Shown piece after piece: positions 27,101-36,100 of a stretch of 64,000 bases of DNA. The position numbers were made by a program, and so were the translations under genes. Positions within the stretch are counted from its first letter, which is position 1. Each line of letters starts with the position of its first letter. The DNA lies in the NCBI GenBank assembly GCA_030762175.1, contig CM060833.1, forward strand, positions 994,501-1,058,500, given 5' to 3'. Below the pieces are notes generated by a model. The model did not search any database. It was not told where the DNA came from and saw only the letters and a program-made list of their open reading frames with translations. This DNA is from Metallyticus violacea. Its lineage: Eukaryota > Arthropoda > Insecta > Mantodea > Metallyticidae.

Positions 27101-30100
27101 TTAAGACGACAGATTCAATGAATACCTAAGTTTAGGTTATATTGCCACTCCATTTTCAACAGCTTCATAAGTACAATATTTATCTTTTTTTATGTTAAAG
27201 TCTTGCGTTCACCCTAAGAATATTTTTTTTTAAAATTGATTGAGAAAGTTTTCAACTGTACCTCTATCTTGAAGTCCAATGCTAGGGAACCTGTCTACAA
27301 AATTCCTACCTACGTATTCGCTTATATCTGTTTGAAAGTATTGTACACAAATATTTGTTGAGTAAATTTTTCAGGCAGTATTTCAATTATTTAAATAAAT
27401 AATTTAATGCATACACAGCACAAGCACTTTAAATGTAATTTGAAAGAAGTACACAAGTTAACATATCTTCTAACACTGCAAGTATACAAAGCAAAACCAC
27501 TAACATAGAGCCTGTGCAAACAAGTGTATTGCCAACACCTCAACCTGTACTAAGCATTGCCCAGAAATGTATGAGCTTGTGCAGCACCCAGAAATGTATG
27601 AGCTTGTGCAGCACTTAAGGTAAACTACACATCTAGAATGCCACTGTTTACTACCCACTCAACCAGTTTCCTCCAGCCCACTTTCTTGAATCAAGAGTGA
27701 TTTGAACTCTCCATAGTTTGGCTTGTAACAGATTGAAATCATAGTATGATTTCAATCATATGATAGGCTTCACTGTACAAGTTCCAATTAGCATCTCTAG
27801 TTTGTATGAGATTATTAATGCATGATTCATGCATTAGATTTCAACTTTAATTAATATTGAAAAGAAAAATTATAATAAATCTTCTCACTTACAGAACGTC
27901 CGTAATAGCTGAATTGAGTATAGTCAAACATCAGACGATCTCTCTTTTCTTCCCAAAGGCGCCGTTCCCGTCTCTTCAAGATGGCTTCTTCACCTAGTCT
28001 CCTGCGCTTTGTTTGTTGTGACTCCACACCTTCATCTTCTGATCCTACATTTGAATCTTCTTCATTTTCATCCTCAGACTGCTAAGCAGAAACTACCATT
28101 AACATTTAACATAATATACATGCATAATTCATGGTACAAGTTGAGAGGATAATGTGAAACAAAAGGTATTGGTTAGCTAAGATGGAAGTTTACAGAGAAA
28201 AAGTGAAGAGACTATAATTTCCAAAAGGTGTAACATAATCACTAAAAATTTATAGCTTTGATATGAAAATGTATCAATATAAATTTATATTCTTGCATCA
28301 CCTTAATGAATGTTGCTAATGTCAACACAAACTTCACTTACCAGTTTCTTAAAATAATGGGCATGCTTTGAGAACCATTGTTTCCATCCTCAGCTGTTAA
28401 CTGACTGCCTTAAAATGCCTTTTCTGTAAATGCCAAAGTTAAGTTTATGGAAGGTTATTTTCTTCAGTTTTTATGGTGAAATTTTATTTTTTTTTATCCT
28501 GTAAAATGAGTTTTCTCTCTGAAACAGCAGTTGCCATTCATTGCAGCACTCATTACTGATTGGTTGCAACAAGTGGCATCCTTTTCCTAACTGCCTTGCA
28601 AGCTCATTTTCAAGGCATTAGTGGGTTAGTTCTTAGGCTGCCTGGTGGAGAACATCTTTTGGTTTCTGACCTGGATATTTGGGAAAACCACCATCTGTGC
28701 CTTGGGTAGACATTCAATGTGCTTCAGGTAGATGGTGTCTCATTGGTATTTTTAATTTTTTTTTTGGGGGGGGGGAGCAGTCAACTGCATTTACCACCAG
28801 TAACCCAGGCATTTGCTTAAGAAATCCTTTTGTCAAATGGAGTAAATCATGGAATTTCTTTGTTTACATTGTTTTAATCTAGGCATCTTTCAACAAAGTA
28901 AATGAGGAATTCTTTTTGTTATGACTAAACCTACAGAATTTTCTCAGGTATATTATTATGAATTTGGGTATTGTTTTGTACTGTCCTAGATTGTTTTGAA
29001 GAATAAAAACCACATATCCTTAAACTTACCAAGCAGTCCGAAGCATTAGAGTGGGAATAAAGGTTTCCGAACATGCCCTAATTTAAAAACTTGCACATGA
29101 AATTCATGTCAACCTTTGAACACATTCAATTTTGAAGATATCACTACTTCATTATTAATTACTTCCAAGCACATATTTAAGTATTATTGCAGGTAAAACC
29201 ATGGAAAAATTCCTTTGACACACTTTTAAGTTGAGATATTGTAATTAGTATATTGTATAAAGCAATGGGGATAAATGTATTGTATAATTATATTCTGTTA
29301 TGTTGTGGGCTAATTCACATATAATTCTATTTTAGTTCATTTTCTTGCTTAATTCTTGAACTTAAAAACTAATTCTTGAAGGAGCACAGTTTGGAGTCCC
29401 ATAAGGAAGTGTTCTACGTATATTGTTATTTATTATGTAAATAAATGACAATCGATCTATGCCAAATAATAACCTATGCAAATTACACCACAGCAGTGTG
29501 TAGTGGAAAAAACAATGAAATATTAATGCAGAACTATTTCAGTGCAAATAACCTCAAATTAGTCCGGATAAAACAAAAATATTATACCGAATAACACTGA
29601 ACAACTCTAATGCATGAATCAAGGAATATATATAAGTATTTTCTTATAGGAAATGTATGCCCGTAAAGTCTTGTTATCGAGCTAGAGGGCATTAAAGGTT
29701 TTTTAAAAAGATGCATCGGTTTAGATGAAATTCCACCAAACAGGTCACTAGGCATCTTTTGCTACAAGACATTGGAAGAGTTTTGGAATAAAAATAGTCC
29801 CATATGTTTAATTATAAACAAAGCAAAACATTGTTAATTTGACTTAGTACCTTATGAATATTTATTTAATTGTGGTACTAAAATAACAAAACAAGAATTG
29901 TAAAAGTGCATAAGTATTTATAAAATATTTTCAAAATGCCAACAACCCTTGACTTCCGAGCATAGTTGGTAGCATCATTATAATGACTGTCAAGTTCTTT
30001 ACAAAATACCTGGCATATCACGAATAGCATCAAAGGTTACAAAGATACTGGCCATCAGCTTCTCTTCACTATTAACCAGCATCTCGTACAGAAGATTCTG

Positions 30101-33100
30101 AACATGTCCTCAAAGGAAAAAATCCAAAGAGTTTAGATCTGGTGAATGCACTGGCCATTATGTCGGCGATCCTTTGCCGATCCAGTGATCAGGGTACATT
30201 ACATTTAGGAAACCCCTTACGTCACCTGAATAATGCACAGGTAACCCATTGCCTTGAAACCACATTAACGGTGCATTCCTAAAAGAACATATTCCAGAAG
30301 TTCTGGCAAAGTATGTTGTAAGAAATGTGCCACATCCAATGCAGGGATAGTAAATAGGGCCCAATGAGTGTGTCATTAACAATGATGTTCACTGCAAACT
30401 AGATTTGGTAATTTCCAACTCTAATAGCTCTAGGATTTTCCTATGCTCAAATATGACTGTTATATGTGTTAAACATGCCCTCTAGTGTAAATTCTTGCTC
30501 GTTTGTCCACAATATGACTGTAGGAAATCTTGGTTGATGAATACATTTTTGAAGAAACCACCGGACAAACTCTTGTCGGGGTGGAAAGTCATTTGGCCCA
30601 AATGCTTGAACTCAGATGAGATGAGACACATGTTGAAAGAATACTGGGTTATAAACAGACAGAAAAATCAGCCATAGAAGTACATTTTGAAATAGAAAAA
30701 GGCATCATTTTATTAAAAACTCTTCAACATCCGAAGGAACTTGATATATGGAAAAAGATTTTCATAAAGAAATGTGAACATAAACGCATGAATTTTGTTA
30801 TTCCAGAAGCAGACAACATTCTGTACAAGTGCATCAACAGACCACCAGAGTCCTCACAGTCGCCTACTTTTCCAACCTAGCATGATCTGCCAGTCGTTTA
30901 ACACTTGACAATGTGAGCAAAGGTGAATTTTTCAATTTTAAGAGTGAATTGTTAAGAGTGTTTTATTTTAAATGTTTTTAATTAAGTCTGTTTCCTTGTT
31001 CATTAAGAGTGAGGCCACCAAAGTGTTTTTAAGCATTTTAAAATATTTCATCTACTGAAGATTTGATACAGATATAACTCCTGTTCACACAGAATTCTGG
31101 CAACCAAACACTGGCTGGGATGCATGTCATGTGCTATTGCTCTTGTGCTTGTGGATGGAAAATTATGGAGCCAGTCAAGAACATCCTCTTCTAAAGCCAC
31201 TGTTTTCACATTTCTTTGGACTCCCAAAAGATGCACTTGTTTAAGTTCCTGTTTCTTGCAGTCGATGCACGAGTAAAGGTTGTGTGATGAGGCAAATGCA
31301 GCATGAAGTTTTTGTGCCTTTTTCGCATTTCCCCAAGCAACACCATAAACATACTGCATCTCTGCCAGTTCTGCATAAGTAAAGCTGTACATTTTTACAA
31401 TAGCTTGTAAAAATGAAAATCCTTCCTATAAACTGAGCATGTTAGTATGTCCTGATGTATGCTGAGATTGCCTATCTGCACCTCTTATAGGAACCACAAA
31501 ATTGCTGTCTAATATGCAATGCAATCTCCTTAGAGATATGTACTACATTAATGTGTTCAGTTGTTAACACTAATGCTAAGACTGTTTGCATTTCTTATTA
31601 TTTTTAAATCAAGGAATGGGAGACATCCATTTCTCCCTTCTTCTATGGTAAACTGTATAGATTTGTATTGTAAGTTAAGGAGTTTCAATGCATATGTAGA
31701 ATGTTTTTTTGGTATTATTGCAAATATATCATCCACATATCTATGCCATGTCTTGAAGATTAACGGGAATACTTTGGTGATATGTACTTCGAAAGAACTC
31801 ATGAAAAGATCCGCCAGAAACAGAGACAAAGGGTTTCCCATAGCTAGGCCAGAAACTGGTTGGTAATATTTTTTATTGAAACTGAAAAAGTTTTGTTGGA
31901 TGCAAATATCGGTTAGTTTCAGCAAATCTTCTACTTCTTCTGATTTTAAATTTATATATATTAACCATTTTTTTAAACTTTGCATTAAGTTTTCTATTGG
32001 AATGCTCAGAAATAAGGCTTTCACATCGAGTGACACCATTATATCCCCATTTTTTATTTTGCTATGTTTAAGTTTTTCAACTAGCTCAAATGAATTTTTA
32101 ATGTTTAAGCTCTGGAATTTTTAAACGAATTGAAAATGCTGATCAGTTTTTTTGCTAGTTGGTATGTGGTTGAGTTTATGTTATTAATTATTGGTCTCAT
32201 GCTGTTATCATTTTTGTGTATTTTTGGGAGTGCATACAGTCTGGGTATTACCGGGTTGCTCTGCGTGATTTTCATTTTTTCTGTAGTGGACAGTATATTC
32301 ACTTCGTTTAATGTTTTACTCAAGTTTTTTGTGCATCGGTTGAGTGGATTCTTTTCTATTGGTTTATAGGCTTCTCCCATTAACATATTCTCAACTCTAT
32401 TTCTGCATTCTTCCTGGTCTAAAATGGCAATTTTATTTCCTTTGTCTGCTTTTGTATATATTACTGGCTTTTCTTTTAACTTTTTTAATGTACCTCTGTA
32501 TTTTTTTGCATTTATTTTCATTTTTTATGTTTTCCAAAATGTTTTTGCATTTCATCTTAACAAATGATTTTTCACTATCTTTAAGGTGGTGGGTGGCTAT
32601 GTCGATGTCCACTATGTATTCCTCTATTTTTTTTCAAAAAATCTACACACGTTTTGAGGCCTTTGTTTAAGAACTGAATTTCTTTGTTTGAAAATGTGGC
32701 AGACTCAGTAACAAAAATCATCAATAAAGCTAAAAGACAAAAATCGATTAAAGAAGTTTCCACACTTAAGAACACCAAAGACAGTTATAAATTCAAAAGT
32801 TTCACATACCACCCAACTTACCACAACAAATTTAAGAAGATATTCAAAGAACATGGAATTATGTTAGCCCCAAAAAACAAATGTAATATAAACACTTTAG
32901 TACATTGCACAATGAAAGATACCATCCCTACAGAGCAAAAATCAGGAATATATGAGATTAAATGTGCAGATTGTGAGCAGAGCTACATTGGAAAAACAAA
33001 AAGAAATTTAGAAATTTGAAGAAAAGAACATTTTAGGAACATTAGATTGAAACAGATAGACAAATCAGCAATAGCAGCTCATTTTTGGAACAAAAATCAT

Positions 33101-36100
33101 GAAATAAAACCAGAAATTAAATTACTGAAACAACTTCACAACCTAATAGAACTATCCACATGGGAGAGAATTTTCAATTTAAAAAATAAGAACTTAATGA
33201 ATTTTGATTTTCCACCACTGGATGAACTCAGCAAGTTTCTACTAGAACCACAAGATACCACCACAGGAGCGAACAGGCGTCCATCCCCCATTTCGAACAA
33301 CAGCATTCAGTCAACAACAGCTGATGATGGGAGGAACCTCTCCCGAAACTAGTCCAAAGTTTTAAAAAAAGTAAGTGGAGTTAGTGTTAACAACTGAACA
33401 CATTAATGTAGTATATATTACCACTCCATTGTTTACAGCTTCGTAAGTACAATTTTTACTCCTTAGAGATGTTCATTATTCTCAATTCTCACTCACCCTG
33501 TATGCATGCGTATGTGTGCATATATGCTCATCAAACAGAACATGATTTTAAAGTTATCCTCTCCATATCAGATTCAAACAGACAAATTCTTAGGAAAATA
33601 TCGAAATAGAATATTGTCTTGGTCAGATTACATTGAATATATATGTAAAGCAATTTTTATTCTGATATTTTAAATCCACAGGTGATAAGCAGTTTTTGAA
33701 AATTATTTATAATGGAATTATTCAAATACATGTGTCTTATGGGGTAGTTCTGCAAGATGTATTATACTGAAGAAAAATATATATATATTTTAGGTGTGTA
33801 GGTGGTTTTATTGAAAATAACACACTTGCTATTTGTTCATTATAAGTATACAAAACAATATTTGCTGTTCATAAATATGCTTTAAAAAGTAGTCTTGAAT
33901 AGTGGGAATTTTCACAGTGAAATGTAGAATAATATAGCACATAAATGAGGAAATCACTCAAATTTCACTAATGTTATTCCACTTACTCATCAAAATTAGA
34001 GATCAAAATTAAATAAGTTGTTATAATATAAATTTCTTCTGAAATTTTTGGTGTGCCTATGGATGGAATGTGAATTTCTTACACATATGATATCCTTTGT
34101 AGCCTTTTAGTGTGGTAAAATCTTTTGCTTTTTCAATTTTTCTATTTTCTTGTCAACCTGATTATTTTGTAGCCAAATTTCTGTACTATATCTATGATTT
34201 TATGGTATTCCGATTTGTTTAATTGAACACTGTCTTGTTAATTGGCAGTTTTATTAATCTGAAAGTGAGGCTGTTGATTAAGCAAGTTTATGTTGTTTTA
34301 GATTGTGGCTGTTATTTTTTATATAATTATCTGTATGGATATCTTTTCTGAATATGCCAAATTCCAGATTATTGTCATTTTTTATAATTTTTATACCCGG
34401 GAAGGAAAGAACCTTGTTGTTTTATATTTCCATTGTAAATTTAACAGTGCTATCTTGTAAGTGAGTAGTTTTATTGCATTCTTTTTCTATTTTTCAGTTA
34501 CTATTGCAAAGATTTCATTAACATAATGGTAACAACATTTGTATATGTGTGAAAAAGCCTTAACTTTTACATCTGTCAATAACATATGATATGTTATTTA
34601 TGTTTTAAATTAATCAAATGTATTTTTAATTCCAAGAGTATCAAACTAGTTGAGCTTGTTGAATTTTCAAGAAATCCATTTTTACAATTTGTAGGCAGGC
34701 GAATGAATATTTAACAAATGCTCTCAAGCAGTTGTCCAGTTTGTGGATATTTGTTAAATGGGTTATTTACTTTAGTTTTGTATATCCCTTTCTCTGGGAT
34801 GAATTTAATTTCTTTAATAGTTTTATTGAAGCTTACTGATGCAATTTCCAATAGACCTTTTATGATTTCTGTGTATATTTCATTTTTAAGATAATTTTCC
34901 ATTCTATTGATATAATCTGCCTTATCCAAAATTATTACTTTATCTCCTTTAACTATGAAAAGAATTTTGAAAAATTTCTTCAAATCTATCCTACTCATTA
35001 GGCATAAAAAATTACTAAAACGTGTGTGTGTATACATAAATCAAATATATGTATATATGTCTGTGAAGTATACAAAAAAAAAAAAAAAAAAAAAAAAAAA
35101 TTAAAATGTCAGTCATATGCAAAAGCTTTAAACTAATCCTCTATCAACAACTTTTGTGAAATCACCTGAAGTTCCACATAAACACAAGTATCTAAATTAT
35201 CATGAACAGCAAGTGCAGACAGTTTACCTCATCTTTGAAGATGTCGTCAAATTCCGGAACCCCCTCTTCGTCGGTAGGTTTTGATAGCAGTCTCACCTAA
35301 GAAATAAATTAAAATATTATTGAGGGCATTTCATTTAGTATTATGGTCAGTTAAAATCTGTTTCACCTCACACACATGTCTCTCTGAGAGTCAAACAAGA
35401 GAAATAAACTGTGGTTTCCTTAAAGTGTGGAAGCAAAGCACTTTGGCTATGAAATCTTGCCACAACGACTCTAATCTCTCATCACACAACTTTTTCTTAC
35501 TCTCAGGGATGTAAAATCTCTGATGCATGGTCAGTGACTGGACAACAGAGATGACAGAGATGGAAAAGTGGTTTTGATGCAACCTGAGGACTTGTATAAC
35601 AGAGGCTGTGGAAGGTCAAGAAATGGAAGAAATGTGTGACAGTGTAGAGAAGTCTTCAGGACTGCACAACAGAACAAGTTCCTGTCTTTTTATTTCATGA
35701 TACTTTCCTTGTAAAGTGTAAATCAGGATTTTGGTTTTGTAATTGATTCTTTTAAGGTTTACTGTTTTTGATACATCATATGATATTCTTTCTGCAGGAT
35801 CACTGACAATAGATAAAGAAAATTTTATTATGGAAAGAATTTTAAAATACTGGTGCTGAATTTTGTGCCTTGAAAAAGATGTCTGAAATATCCAGAAAGA
35901 ATTTAACAAACAAACAACAAAAATTATGCCTGAATGCACTAGAGCAGTAGTTCTCAAAGTTTCCTTGGGGTCAGAACTCTTTAGATCTCTCTAATGGATT
36001 CCTAAGATTTAACTCAGAATTTAAAATCCTACATTTATATTCTAAATTTTTTAAAATGATTTTTATACTTTTTTTTTAGAGAGATAAATGAGTGCTAAGA

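Larger units (their letters stand above)
31541..33455. mobile_element. C-type Penelope-like element as inverted pair with 32-bp TIRs
   Basis: The ends 31541-31572 and 33382-33413 are perfect 32-bp inverted repeats. Minus half 32700-31573 holds the N-terminal region and RT; plus half 32684-33381 holds the RT end, GIY-YIG and 3' end. In the minus half about 1 kb of 3' sequence is missing between the RT and the terminus. The C-type tail continues to about 33455 (CCACTCCATTGTTTACAGC). CDC45 intron 4. Confidence 0.88.
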
